64,000 bases of DNA from Candidatus Melainabacteria bacterium (GTDB taxonomy: Bacteria > Cyanobacteriota > Vampirovibrionia > LMEP-6097), in assembly GCA_005110385.1 (NCBI GenBank), contig DUDT01000004.1, positions 62,001 through 126,000 on the forward strand. The letters run 5' to 3'. Made by a program: the position numbers and the translations under genes. How positions within the stretch are numbered: the first letter of the stretch is position 1; the number at the start of each line of letters is the position of its first letter. Shown here piece by piece: positions 48,481 through 59,121 of this stretch. Under the pieces are notes generated by a model. The model was not told where the DNA came from and did not search any database. It saw only the letters and a program-made list of their open reading frames with translations.

Positions 48481-49601
48481 AATATTAGCTCGATGAAACG
48501 GTCAAACAGGTAATCACTATCATGCGGTCCTGGACTAGCTTCTGGGTGATATTGAACAGAGAATACATCTGTACGATTGTTTAGTTTTAAACCAGCTACA
48601 GTATTATCATTTATATTTAAGTGGCTAATAGTGATATTAGATGGTAAATCATCTGTACTAACAGCGAAGCCATGATTATGACTAGCTATCTCTATCTTGG
48701 AAGATTCTATTTCTTTAATAGGGTGATTAGCTCCCTTATGACCGAATTTGAGCTTATAGGTTTTAGCACCTTGAGATAGGGCTAATAGCTGATGCCCAAG
48801 GCATATGCCGAATATCGGTTTCTTAAATTCTTTAACTAAAGTTTTAATAGTTTCTATCGCGTAGCTTACAGCAGCTGGATCACCAGGTCCATTACTGAGA
48901 AATATGCCATCTGGATTCTGTTTTAAAACATATTCAGCAGAAGTGTTCGCTGGAACTAGTTCTACTTCACAGTTTCTTTCTAAAAGTTTATTTATAATAT
49001 TCTGCTTAATCCCAAAATCAAAAGCGATTACTTTTAAGGTTTCAGTAGATTTATTAACGGGATGAACACTAGATAGGGAATAGATTTTATTTGGATCAGG
49101 TCTGTGTGTGCTAATCTCTTGAGAACTGACAGTGGAAGCTAAGTCTAGACCATCCATACTGGGATGATTATTCAGCTGTCCCATGAGTGTTTCTTTACTC
49201 ACTGAATCATCTGCTATAGCTGCTTTCATGGAACCCTTGTCTCTAAGATGTTTAGTTAAGGCACGAGTATCTATACCATAGATTCCAGTCACACCATGCT
49301 GCACAAGAAATTCCTCTAGGCTTTGTTCCGAATTGCTATTGCTGCTAATTGGACTAGGATTTTTTATTACTACCCCTTTGGCGTAGGGTTTACTACTTTC
49401 CATGTCTACAGTATTGCAGCCATAATTGCCAATTTCAGGATATGTGAAGCTGATTATCTGCCCAGTGTAACTAGGATCTGTAAGTATTTCTTGATAGCCA
49501 GTCATGCTGGTATTGAAAATTATTTCACCGAAGCAAGTCTCACTACTTCCGATTCCTTTACCTATAAATTCTTTGCCATCTTCTAGTAATAATCTCGTCA
49601 T
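48471..49601 (-). CDS. carA: Carbamoyl-phosphate synthase small subunit
   Basis: FNTSMTGYQEILTDPSYTGQIISFTYPEIGNYG; GATase FGICLGHQLLALSQGAKTYKLKFGHKGANHP. Confidence 0.96.
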   Translation of the reverse strand: MTRLLLEDGKEFIGKGIGSSETCFGEIIFNTSMTGYQEILTDPSYTGQIISFTYPEIGNYGCNTVDMESSKPYAKGVVIKNPSPISSNSNSEQSLEEFLVQHGVTGIYGIDTRALTKHLRDKGSMKAAIADDSVSKETLMGQLNNHPSMDGLDLASTVSSQEISTHRPDPNKIYSLSSVHPVNKSTETLKVIAFDFGIKQNIINKLLERNCEVELVPANTSAEYVLKQNPDGIFLSNGPGDPAAVSYAIETIKTLVKEFKKPIFGICLGHQLLALSQGAKTYKLKFGHKGANHPIKEIESSKIEIASHNHGFAVSTDDLPSNITISHLNINDNTVAGLKLNNRTDVFSVQYHPEASPGPHDSDYLFDRFIELILGA

Positions 49602-49616
49602 AGTTATATCCTTGGC

Positions 49617-51308
49617 TTATTTATCTTTATTACAGCTACTTAAATCCTTTTGGTTTCTTTTAAGGGCTTTTTTAACGAGTTTAGGAGCTATATCTTTAAT
49701 AGTGGAAACAGAACCTATACGCTCTCGGGGAAGTATAAATTTTAATTGACCTTGTTCGACTTTCTTATCATGCTTCATTGCTGTGATTAAATCATTTATA
49801 TCTATATCCTCTGGAATCTGGTACTCCATTTCAAAGCTTCTCATCAATTCTATAACTTTATTAGTTAAGATTGGGCTGAAAATATCTATCTGCTCTGCTA
49901 GGTAACAAGAGCAGATAATGCCTATAGCTACAGCTTCACCGTGGCTATATCTTTCGTAATTAGTAGCTTCTTCTAAAGCATGACCAAAAGTATGACCTAG
50001 ATTAAGGTGCATCCTTATCCCGGATTCACGTTCATCATTAATTACTATATTAGTTTTAATCTGCAAGCAGTGTCTAATGATTTTACTGAGAGTCTCGGGG
50101 TCTCGGCTCATTATCGCTTTATGATTTCTATCAATGTAATTAAAGAAGCTATCATCCTCATCTTCGACGATTAAAGAATCCCATTGATGACCGAGCAGGG
50201 CATATTTTATAAGCTCACCGAGTCCACTTTTAAATTCTTTATCTGGAAGTGTCTCTAGGTGAGCTACATCAATGAAAACTAAATTGGGTTGATAAAAGGA
50301 GCCGACTAAATTTTTCCCTTCTGGAACGTTAACTCCAGTTTTACCACCAACTGAAGAATCTATCATAGACAGTAGAGTGGTAGGTATCTGAATATAATTA
50401 ATACCTCTGTGGTAAGTCGAAGCAGCGAAACCACCCATATCACCAATAACACCACCACCAAGGGTGATGACTGTATCTTTACGTTCAAATTTATGACTAA
50501 GTAAGTTCTGGACTATGATTTGGTAGTTAAAAAAGTCTTTATTTTTTTCACCATCTTCTAGTATTAAAGAATGAACCTCGAAATGATGAGCTAGAACTGA
50601 TTTCAGGCGATTTAAATATTGATCTGGTACTCCTACTTGGCTGAGTATAAGTACTTTACGACCAAGATCTAATTTTTTTAAGTTGATTTTCAGTAAATCA
50701 TCGAAAAGAATATCGTAAGAGCGAGAACTGCGTGGAATTTCGACGTTTAATCTGCCATAAGCGATTTCTTCTAAATTCAATTCAGAGATTATAAATTTTG
50801 CGATACCATCTACTGAACGGTTTTGAGTTGAAACCTGTAAGTCTGTATCCATATAAGCATCTTTGCGTGATTCCCATAGATTTATAAGAGTTTCTTTTTG
50901 ATCAGTGCCTTTAAGTAAGGGTCTATGAGTCTTATGCTCTACTCTATCTGATATGGTATCTATGTCTGCAAGCAGTGTTATAAGTTTAGATCTCTTGCGG
51001 ATTAAGTCTCTATTGTTAGTATCGACTATAGAGCCGCCACCTAAGGCAATCACTAAATTATTACTACTGAAAACTTCATTTAAAGCTCTTTTCTCTACTG
51101 CACGAAAATAAGTTTCGCCTTCGACTTCGAAGATTTCTTTAACTGTTCTGCCTTCTTGTTTTTCTATATAACCATCTAAATCGATAAACTTACGCCTGAG
51201 ATACTTCGCCAATTTAGAGCCGACAGAACTTTTTCCTGCTCCCATAATCCCAGTTAGGGCTATATTCATTTTCGCATCAAACTCTGGCACAGATAACAGC
51301 AGGTCCAT
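49617..51308 (-). CDS. Shikimate kinase-3-dehydroquinate synthase fusion (AroK-AroB)
   Basis: AroK: ALTGIMGAGKSSVGSKLA, FIDLDGYIE, ALGGGSIVD; AroB: LGGGVIGDMGGFAASTYHRGINYIQIPTTLLSMIDSSVGGKTGVN. Confidence 0.94.
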   Translation of the reverse strand: MDLLLSVPEFDAKMNIALTGIMGAGKSSVGSKLAKYLRRKFIDLDGYIEKQEGRTVKEIFEVEGETYFRAVEKRALNEVFSSNNLVIALGGGSIVDTNNRDLIRKRSKLITLLADIDTISDRVEHKTHRPLLKGTDQKETLINLWESRKDAYMDTDLQVSTQNRSVDGIAKFIISELNLEEIAYGRLNVEIPRSSRSYDILFDDLLKINLKKLDLGRKVLILSQVGVPDQYLNRLKSVLAHHFEVHSLILEDGEKNKDFFNYQIIVQNLLSHKFERKDTVITLGGGVIGDMGGFAASTYHRGINYIQIPTTLLSMIDSSVGGKTGVNVPEGKNLVGSFYQPNLVFIDVAHLETLPDKEFKSGLGELIKYALLGHQWDSLIVEDEDDSFFNYIDRNHKAIMSRDPETLSKIIRHCLQIKTNIVINDERESGIRMHLNLGHTFGHALEEATNYERYSHGEAVAIGIICSCYLAEQIDIFSPILTNKVIELMRSFEMEYQIPEDIDINDLITAMKHDKKVEQGQLKFILPRERIGSVSTIKDIAPKLVKKALKRNQKDLSSCNKDK

Positions 51309-51377
51309 TTCTGATTTTCGCACATGAATAAGCTTAAACTCAATGACGTAAGTGCATATCTTTGTTAAAATAAAATT

Positions 51378-52838
51378 ATGCAAGCAATTTCCAAGCCTTC
51401 TACTTCTCATCAAATACGTTTTGGTACAGATGGATGGCGGGCTTTAATAGCTAAAGAGTTTACTTATGATAATTTAGAGCTTGTTACTAAAGCTATTTCT
51501 GCTTATATATTAAAAAACTTTAAAGATGAAAGACCAGTATTTATAGGCTACGATGCAAGATTTCTTGCTGATCAATTCGCTAAATTTTCGGCGAATATAT
51601 TTAACTCTTTTGGTATTGATGTAAAGTTTATTGCTGAGCCGATAGCTACTCCAGTTATTGCTTTTGCTGCTCAAGCTGAGCCAAGTTATGGTGCTTTAAT
51701 GTTCACTGCGAGCCATAATCCCCCAGAGTACATGGGGATTAAATTTATTCCAGAATATGGAGGACCAGCTTCTGTCGAGATTACTAATGCTATTTTAGAA
51801 GAGATAGAGAATTTCGTATCTGATGAGGCTTATGCTGAAAAGATTATGGCTAAGGCTCACAAAGCTATTGGCTTAAACAGTGCATTCGATGCTAAAAAGC
51901 CTTACGTAAGTTACATTAAGACTGTTATTGACTTTGATTTTCTGCGTAAAGTGAATTCAAATCAGAAAGTTAAAGTTGTATATGACTCACTTCACGGTGT
52001 AGGAAAGAATTTTGTTAATCTGTTACTTGAAGATGCGGGTTTTGAAGTTATAGCTCTGCATAATACTGTAGATCCTACTTTTGGAGGCTCTTTACCAGAT
52101 CCTACTGTAAAACGCTTAGTAGAACTAAAAGAGACTGTTATTAAATCTTTTGCTAATTTGGGTGCTGCTAATGATGGGGATGCTGATAGATTTGCTTTCA
52201 TTGACGATAAGGGAGAGTTCTATCCAGCAAATAAAGTCTTACCTGTAGTCGCTAAATTTCTCTATGAAGAAAAAGGCTTTAGAGGTTCTATAGCAAGAAC
52301 ACTTGCTACTACTCATCTTTTTGATGAATTAGCTAAGAAATTTGGTATCGAATGCATAGAAACACCAGTAGGCTTTAAGTGGCTCTGTGATTTAATGCGT
52401 AAGCAGGATATGCTTATCGTCGCTGAAGAATCAGGTGGTATGAGTATTCATGGTCATATTCCAGAAAAAGATGGCATACTTGCGATTTTATTAACTGCTG
52501 AAATTTTGGCTAGGACTAATAAAACTCTTTCTCAGCTCTGGCAAGAAGTACAGGAGTTTGTTGGTAAGCAGTATTTTTATGACAGATTGGATCTTCATAT
52601 AGATGGTGTTCAGAAAGATAATTTTATCGCCGTATTTAAAAATCCTAGTTTTACAGAGATAGCCGATTTTAAAGTAATAAAAGTAGACCTTAAAGAAGGG
52701 GTAAAAGTCTATCTAGATAATGGTTCTTGGTTCTTAGCAAGACCAAGTGGTACAGAAGCTATGTGCAGGGTCTATTTTGAAGGTAACGATAAAGCTGCTT
52801 TAGATAAGTTAGTTAAAGCAGTTGAAGCTTTAGTTTAG
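51378..52838 (+). CDS. Phosphoglucomutase/phosphomannomutase family protein
   Basis: IRFGTDGWRALIAKEF, FTASHNPPEYMGIKF, NDGDADRFAFID, RPSGTEAMCRVY. Confidence 0.93.
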   Translation: MQAISKPSTSHQIRFGTDGWRALIAKEFTYDNLELVTKAISAYILKNFKDERPVFIGYDARFLADQFAKFSANIFNSFGIDVKFIAEPIATPVIAFAAQAEPSYGALMFTASHNPPEYMGIKFIPEYGGPASVEITNAILEEIENFVSDEAYAEKIMAKAHKAIGLNSAFDAKKPYVSYIKTVIDFDFLRKVNSNQKVKVVYDSLHGVGKNFVNLLLEDAGFEVIALHNTVDPTFGGSLPDPTVKRLVELKETVIKSFANLGAANDGDADRFAFIDDKGEFYPANKVLPVVAKFLYEEKGFRGSIARTLATTHLFDELAKKFGIECIETPVGFKWLCDLMRKQDMLIVAEESGGMSIHGHIPEKDGILAILLTAEILARTNKTLSQLWQEVQEFVGKQYFYDRLDLHIDGVQKDNFIAVFKNPSFTEIADFKVIKVDLKEGVKVYLDNGSWFLARPSGTEAMCRVYFEGNDKAALDKLVKAVEALV

Positions 52839-52877
52839 TGCTTTACTAAACTATAAACTAGGTTTAGAATTTACCTT

Positions 52878-53630
52878 ATGGATAACCAAAACTCAGAAAT
52901 AGTAAAACTTGTTCAGTTCCCTGCCATGTTCGGACTACCGAATGCTAGTCCATATTGTATGAAAGTCGAAACTTTTATGCGTATAGCTGGTATCCCTTAC
53001 GAAATTATTGAGGAAGTTAATCCTTCGAAAGGTCCTAAAGGAAAGCTTCCCTACATTATTCATAAAGGTAAAGAAATAGCAGATTCTACTTTTATATTAG
53101 AATATTTATCTGCGGAGTTTAATGTTGATTTAGATTCACACCTATCTATTCAAGAAAAAGCAGTCGCTCATTCATTCCAGAGGCTTTTTGAGGAGAGTCT
53201 TATCTGGGTTATGGCTTATAACCGTATGACTGATAACTGGCATGTAATTGAATCAGCTTGGTTTGGTTTTCTGCCCCCAGTCTTGAAAATGTTTTTACCA
53301 AGCATGCTTAAGCAGCAATTTAAATCTAAGCTTATGGCTCAAGGTATTGGCAGGCATTCAAGAAATGAAATTTATCATTATGGTATGAAAGATTTAAGAG
53401 CCATCGTAGATCAGCTTGGTGCTAAACCTTTCTTGATGGGTGATAGAGTTTCTTTAGTGGATACTACTGCTTATGCTTTTGTCTCCAGTCTTTTAATAAA
53501 TGAATTTACATCACCTATAGATGAACTTTCTAAGACGGCTGAAAACTTAAGGGCTTATAGAGATCGTATGCAGAACCTTTACTTTCCAGAGTTGAATTAT
53601 TCTCGTAGAGATGATTTAGCTAGCGTATAG
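52878..53630 (+). CDS. Glutathione S-transferase-like (metaxin/Fax-type) protein
   Basis: NASPYCMKVETFMRIAGIPYEI...KGKLPYIIHKGKEIADSTFILEYL...FLMGDRVSLVDTTAYAFVSSLL. Confidence 0.82.
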   Translation: MDNQNSEIVKLVQFPAMFGLPNASPYCMKVETFMRIAGIPYEIIEEVNPSKGPKGKLPYIIHKGKEIADSTFILEYLSAEFNVDLDSHLSIQEKAVAHSFQRLFEESLIWVMAYNRMTDNWHVIESAWFGFLPPVLKMFLPSMLKQQFKSKLMAQGIGRHSRNEIYHYGMKDLRAIVDQLGAKPFLMGDRVSLVDTTAYAFVSSLLINEFTSPIDELSKTAENLRAYRDRMQNLYFPELNYSRRDDLASV

Positions 53631-55376
53631 ATGTCCTCTAATAAAAAAATATATAAAGAATTGCTGAATATATTGTTTGCTGAGAAGCAGATACTCATGG
53701 TTTTTCTTGCGTATTCGATTTTCATTAGTCTTATTTATCTAGCTGTGCCACTTGGCGCACAGATTATAGTTAATATTATTTCGACTGGCGTTCTTATACA
53801 GCCTTTAGTCATAATCTCCATTGGAGTTTTATTCGGTTTAATTTTTCTTGGTGTTTTAAGAATATTGCAGCTCTATATTACAGAGATATTGCAGAGGAAG
53901 ATTTTTGCTAAAATCTCGTGGCAGACGGCTTCTAGATTACTTAAAGTTGCTCAAAAACATCTTTCTGAAGTATATGCGCCAGAATTAGTTAATAGATTTT
54001 TTGATACGGTTACTATACAGAAGTCTCTTACCTTAATACTTTTAGAGGTGCCATCGGCTATTTTACAGATATTAGTTGGTTTAATTATCATGGGAATCTA
54101 TCATCCTATCTTAATTATTTTTGACATTTTTTTAATAGCGGTTATTTTCTTAATTGTAATTCTTGGCTATAAAGGCTTAGAGACTAGTCTTGCAGAATCT
54201 AGCTCTAAATATAAAGTAGCTTATTGGTTAGAGGAGATCGCTCGCTGTAATGTCGGTTTTAAGATGAATGCTAAAGAGGATTTTCTATTAAATCATCTTG
54301 ACGAGAAGATTCTAAGCTACCTTTCAGATCGTAAGCAGCATTTTAAAGTCATACTTAGGCAGTTCTCAGGCAGTTATTTGTTTGAAGCTTTTGCAAGTGC
54401 AGGGGTTTTATCTATAGGAGCTTGGCTCGTTATTAATGGCAAGATGACACTCGGTCAGTTAGTGGCTTCAGAGATTATTATACTTATGATACTTTCCTCT
54501 ATAGATAAGATAGTTCAGAAAATAGAGACTTGGTATGACCTGCTTACAGCGATAGACAAGGTAAGTTACATTAGTAAACTTGGGGTAGAAAAGAAAGATG
54601 GTATTTTACTTGAGCCTAGTGAAATCGGCTCTGAGATTAAGATTATAGATGTAGATTTTTCATATAATGATTCAGTTAAGGTTTTTAATAAATTAAATAT
54701 GGAGCTAAGCTCTGGTGCTAGAGCAAGTTTAGTCGGAGTGAGTGGATCTGGTAAGACCTCCTTAGCTTATATTTTATCTGGTCTCTATGAAATTAATTCA
54801 GGGCATATTTTTATAGATGGTCGGGATATTCGTTCTATAGATTTAGATAGTTTAAGAACTAGCTTTGCATTAGTAAGTGATTTTAATGAAATCTTCTCTG
54901 GGACAGTAGAAGAGAATATTTTACTCGGGCGTAATGCTTTAGAGAAGGATTCATTAGATAAGGTTATTGATTTACTTGAACTCGAAAGGGATTTAAGAAA
55001 GTATCCTAAAGGGCTTAATACGCAGCTTTTAAGCGAAGGACGTAATATCTCACTTGGGCAGAGGCAGAGAATACTTATAGCAAGATCAATTATCGGTAAT
55101 CCACAGCTCCTCATTCTAGATGAGGCTTTCGGTGGCATGGATCAAATGACTAAGCTTAAGATTATTAATAAGATCTTTGATCTAAGAAATCCTTGGACTA
55201 TTCTGAATATCACTCATGACGCAGAAGTAGTGGCTAGAACTAAAGAGATTTTTCTATTAGAAGATGGTGCTATTAAAGAAAAAGGCTTAATAGATGACCT
55301 TTCAAATGATACTAAATCTGCATTCTCGCAGCTTTTCCCTGAGCTCGCTAAATTTAAAATAAGGGAGGCTAATTAA
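53631..55376 (+). CDS. ABC transporter ATPase/permease (type I secretion-like)
   Basis: GVSGSGKTSLAYILSGLYEI, ISLGQRQRILIARSII, LLILDEAFGGMD. Confidence 0.9.
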   Translation: MSSNKKIYKELLNILFAEKQILMVFLAYSIFISLIYLAVPLGAQIIVNIISTGVLIQPLVIISIGVLFGLIFLGVLRILQLYITEILQRKIFAKISWQTASRLLKVAQKHLSEVYAPELVNRFFDTVTIQKSLTLILLEVPSAILQILVGLIIMGIYHPILIIFDIFLIAVIFLIVILGYKGLETSLAESSSKYKVAYWLEEIARCNVGFKMNAKEDFLLNHLDEKILSYLSDRKQHFKVILRQFSGSYLFEAFASAGVLSIGAWLVINGKMTLGQLVASEIIILMILSSIDKIVQKIETWYDLLTAIDKVSYISKLGVEKKDGILLEPSEIGSEIKIIDVDFSYNDSVKVFNKLNMELSSGARASLVGVSGSGKTSLAYILSGLYEINSGHIFIDGRDIRSIDLDSLRTSFALVSDFNEIFSGTVEENILLGRNALEKDSLDKVIDLLELERDLRKYPKGLNTQLLSEGRNISLGQRQRILIARSIIGNPQLLILDEAFGGMDQMTKLKIINKIFDLRNPWTILNITHDAEVVARTKEIFLLEDGAIKEKGLIDDLSNDTKSAFSQLFPELAKFKIREAN

Positions 55377-55377
55377 T

Positions 55378-56715
55378 ATGAGGTCTTTAGCTAGTATTGA
55401 AACCCCTTTTATTTTAAAAACCTTTGCCTATGTAATTGGTGCTGTTTTCTTTGTTGCTTTTATTTCTCTGTTTTTGCCTTGGCGGCAGACTATTACTGGA
55501 GTTGGTAAGGTTACAGTGTTTTCCCCGATGAATAGACCGCAGTTAGTGCAGTCTCAGATCAGCGGTAAAATCGTTAATATCTCTATTCATGAAGGTGACT
55601 GGGTCGAGCGAGGTCAGCTTTTAATTGAGCTAGAGGAATTAGAAGAGAAATTTTTAGATAAGTCTCAGTTAAAGCGTTTACAGGGACAGCGCTTAGCTTA
55701 TTTAGATAAACGTAATGCTATCGAAAGGTTAATTAATACTCTAGAAAGGCAGATAAATTCTTTACTTAGAGTTCAGTCAGCGACGGTACCTAATGCTGGA
55801 ATAGAAATTAGACAGACAGAGGATAAGCAAATAGCAAGCCAGCAAAAGCTTAGAGCTGCTGAACAGAATTTTAAAACGGCACAGTTGAATTTTTCTCGTA
55901 GTGAAAAACTCTATGAAAAAGGTTTAAGCTCTAGAAGAGATTTTGAATTAGCTGAATTAGCTTTAGTGAAGTCTAGATCAGAATATGAGGCTTCTACTGC
56001 TGAACTCAACATCGCTGGTAGAGATATAACTCAATCACGTTTTAGTTATGATAAGGTTTCAGCAGAGGCTGCTTTAAAGGTACAAGAAGCAGAAGCTAAG
56101 CTAGCTCAGTCTTTTGAGAAATTAGCTGACATTAATAGTGAGATTTTTAAGTTAGATATTAACTTAGCTAATATGGAAAGTAGAATTACACAGCGTAAGA
56201 TATACGCTCCAGCCGATGGTCAGATAGTAAGGCTAAAGGTTCTAGGTCAAGGTGAGACGGTTAAATCTGGCTCTGATCTATTAACTATAGTGCCTAAAAC
56301 TTCAGATCAAGCTGTAGAACTGTATATCTCTGATGTTTTCGCCCCACTTATAAATACAGGCAGGGAAGTGCGTTTACAGTTTTCGGGTTTTCCAGCTTTA
56401 CAGTTCTCTGGCTGGCCTACTGTAGCTTTAGGCACTTTTCCTGGAATAGTAAAAGTTATAGATGCTAATGCTAATGAGGAAGGTGAATATAGGATTTTAG
56501 TTCAACCTGATTATAAAAGGATAAATTCTAAAAAAGATAAGCCTTGGCCTGATAATAGCTTTCTTAGACCAGGTTCTAATGTAGTGGGTTGGGTAATATT
56601 AGATGAAGTACCAGTTTGGTATGAATTCTGGCGTATCCTAAATGGTTTTCCTCCGACTATGATTAGTAATCCAGCTAAATCTACTTATAAGAGGAAAATT
56701 CCTAAGGTTGGATAA
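55378..56715 (+). CDS. HlyD-family membrane fusion protein
   Basis: Biotinyl-lipoyl-like halves (GKIVNISIHEGDWVERGQLL; IYAPADGQIVRLKVLGQGETVKSGSDLLTIVP), coiled coil. Confidence 0.88.
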   Translation: MRSLASIETPFILKTFAYVIGAVFFVAFISLFLPWRQTITGVGKVTVFSPMNRPQLVQSQISGKIVNISIHEGDWVERGQLLIELEELEEKFLDKSQLKRLQGQRLAYLDKRNAIERLINTLERQINSLLRVQSATVPNAGIEIRQTEDKQIASQQKLRAAEQNFKTAQLNFSRSEKLYEKGLSSRRDFELAELALVKSRSEYEASTAELNIAGRDITQSRFSYDKVSAEAALKVQEAEAKLAQSFEKLADINSEIFKLDINLANMESRITQRKIYAPADGQIVRLKVLGQGETVKSGSDLLTIVPKTSDQAVELYISDVFAPLINTGREVRLQFSGFPALQFSGWPTVALGTFPGIVKVIDANANEEGEYRILVQPDYKRINSKKDKPWPDNSFLRPGSNVVGWVILDEVPVWYEFWRILNGFPPTMISNPAKSTYKRKIPKVG

Positions 56716-56741
56716 GGTTTTTATTGTGCGAGCGGCCCTGT

Positions 56742-57431
56742 TTAAGTTTTAATAATAACCTTGCTCAAACAATTTAACGATTTGCTTAGGATTCTAATTT
56801 GAGGATCTAAATCGACTTTAAGTTCTTCACAGAACTTTTTCCAACTATTAATGATGTCATTTAAAAAATGTGGTTTAGTCAAAATTAATTTAATACCCAG
56901 AAGAGTTGAATCTAGGTTCATATCTGTGCAAAGTTTATTAATATTCTGAATAACATGATTCAGAATATTAGATTCAGGTTCAGACGTGGGTTTATTAATT
57001 AAAATTAAATTCGTTAAAAAACTAGCTAGTTCATTTGAGAGTTTTTTAGGATTTTTGTTTGAGATTTTTTGATGAAGTAGCCGATGTAAATTTCTAGAAA
57101 CATAATGTATATCTAATCCTAGTCTAGAAAATTTTTCATCCTTATGTAACTCTTTCAGAAGATTGTAAAGTTCTGGGTAAGTTTTTTTAATATTAAGATT
57201 AAGCAGAGTTAGAGTATCTAGAGGTCTAGAAAGCAACTTTGTAAAAATATCTATGCCTTGATCTAAATGTTTAGATGAAAGAAAATCAATTAAAAATTGA
57301 CTCAATGCTTGCTTGAAAGATTCTTTAGCTAGAGTACTGGGTGTCCCTGCTGAGCCATTTTTACTACTTCCTATACTTTGTAGTATATTAATCCCAATCA
57401 ATTCTTTTATCCCAACTCCAAAAAGTTCCAT
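56742..57431 (-). CDS. Uncharacterised protein
   Basis: Coherent 229-aa ORF. Confidence 0.55.
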   Translation of the reverse strand: MELFGVGIKELIGINILQSIGSSKNGSAGTPSTLAKESFKQALSQFLIDFLSSKHLDQGIDIFTKLLSRPLDTLTLLNLNIKKTYPELYNLLKELHKDEKFSRLGLDIHYVSRNLHRLLHQKISNKNPKKLSNELASFLTNLILINKPTSEPESNILNHVIQNINKLCTDMNLDSTLLGIKLILTKPHFLNDIINSWKKFCEELKVDLDPQIRILSKSLNCLSKVIIKT

Positions 57432-57539
57432 GTGAAGATTTTATCTTGATTTGGAAATAAATCGTATCACATATGAGGTATTTGATGGAAGAAGCAATTA
57501 GTTAATTGCTGATAATAAATTAGCTAAATGTTTCATTGA

Positions 57540-59099
57540 TTGATCTATAATCGAGGTTTAGATAAGTATATGGCGCATATTCTTTTAGTTTTATTTTGTT
57601 TATTTTTCTCACAGCAAGTTTTTTCTAAAAAAACTATGCAGCCACTAAAGCTTAACGCTAACTTTCTTGAAGAAATAGATTTTCAAGAAAATTTTAATTT
57701 ATATAATTCTGGACTTTTGTTTACTGAAGCTGCGCGCAAGCCTCATAGTGAAAATATCATCTGGGATAAGCTGGAATTTCAAGATTTCCTAAAGCTAGTC
57801 AGTGAGAACCATCCACAGATTTTACAAGCTAAACTTAAGCGTAATCAAGCTAATGCTAAGCGCTTAGAAACCCAAGGTGCTTTCGATCCTTCGCTAAATT
57901 CTAAAAACTCTTATAATATTTATAATAGTTCATCTGATCCGGGTAAGGAGCAGGAGGCTTTCACCTCTTCTAATAGTTTAGATATTTTAACTCGCTATGG
58001 AGCGAAGTTATCGGCTGGAGCTAAGTTTGCAGAAGGGGATATTAAGACACCTCTTTCTCCGACTGGCTCTGGTGGCGAATATTTTATAGAAGCACAGATA
58101 CCACTTTTAAGAGATGCTATTTATAACTCAAAAAATATTAAAGAAAAAAGTGCGATTTTAAATGAAGCAATAGCCGATTTAACTCTATATCGTAAACAGT
58201 TAGATGTTTTGCAGAAAGCGAGTGAATTGTATTGGAAATGGTACGCTAGTTTTAAAGTTCTTGAAGTTGAGAATCATCTGGTGGATTTAATTACAGAGCA
58301 GAGTGATTTCGTGAAAGCTCAAGTGGAGTATGGGAATCTTGCGCAGCTTGCTTATATAGAAGTGAGTACTGAATTACAGAAAAGACTCTTTAAAAGAGCT
58401 AAGGCTGAAAGGGAGGCACAGGAGATGTCCCTTGCTTTAGCTAACTATTTATGGCTAGAAAGTGGCGAACCCTTGGGTTTATTTGCTAAGGATCAGGTGC
58501 CTAATGTTAAAGAAGAAATCGCTCAAGGCTTAGTTCTGGAAAATATAAATGAAGCTAAATTAAAAGCCTTGAAATTTAGACCAGAGTTTAAAGCCATAAA
58601 TTTATCTAAAGATATAGCTATTCTGGAACGTAAATTTGCGAAAAACCAAATGCTGCCTGAATTAGACTTTTTTATTAATCAAGGAGTAGAGACTGGTGAG
58701 GATAGTATAGGACCTACTACTGCTGCTGGCGTGAATTTATCTATCCCCTTAAGAGTCAGAACTGGACAGGGTTTAAAGAAACAGGCTGAATTGAGTTTAC
58801 AGTCTTTAAATCTTGCGAGCAGGGAATTAATGCAGAATGTAATTTTAGAGCTTGAGAACGCTGTCTCTGAACTAGAACAGAGTAAAGCTAAAACTAAATT
58901 CGCTAAAGAAAGTTTAATCTTAGCGAACCAGCTTTTCGAGGGTGAATCTGAAAAATTTAAATTAGGCGACAGCACTTTATTTTTAGTAATTAGAAGACAG
59001 AGGGCTATGGCTGAAGCTAATATTCAGTATTATAAAGCTTTTGCTGATTACAGAACAGCGGAGCAGGTTTTTAAGTTTTTACAGGGTGAGTTGATTTAA
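57540..59099 (+). CDS. TolC-family outer membrane efflux/secretion protein
   Basis: Duplicated helical OEP repeats; clustered with ABC and HlyD-like genes. Confidence 0.85.
   Translation: MIYNRGLDKYMAHILLVLFCLFFSQQVFSKKTMQPLKLNANFLEEIDFQENFNLYNSGLLFTEAARKPHSENIIWDKLEFQDFLKLVSENHPQILQAKLKRNQANAKRLETQGAFDPSLNSKNSYNIYNSSSDPGKEQEAFTSSNSLDILTRYGAKLSAGAKFAEGDIKTPLSPTGSGGEYFIEAQIPLLRDAIYNSKNIKEKSAILNEAIADLTLYRKQLDVLQKASELYWKWYASFKVLEVENHLVDLITEQSDFVKAQVEYGNLAQLAYIEVSTELQKRLFKRAKAEREAQEMSLALANYLWLESGEPLGLFAKDQVPNVKEEIAQGLVLENINEAKLKALKFRPEFKAINLSKDIAILERKFAKNQMLPELDFFINQGVETGEDSIGPTTAAGVNLSIPLRVRTGQGLKKQAELSLQSLNLASRELMQNVILELENAVSELEQSKAKTKFAKESLILANQLFEGESEKFKLGDSTLFLVIRRQRAMAEANIQYYKAFADYRTAEQVFKFLQGELI
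59039..59099 (+). repeat. Direct repeat 1: 3' end of tolC-like gene
   Basis: 61 bp, 58/61 identical to 59754-59814. Confidence 0.93.
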
Positions 59100-59121
59100 T
59101 GACATTAAGATTTTTGAATCA

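Noticed and set aside
54785-55138. 117-aa minus-strand ORF inside the ABC transporter
   Set aside because: Antisense to clear ABC ATPase motifs; Ser/Leu-rich mirror translation.
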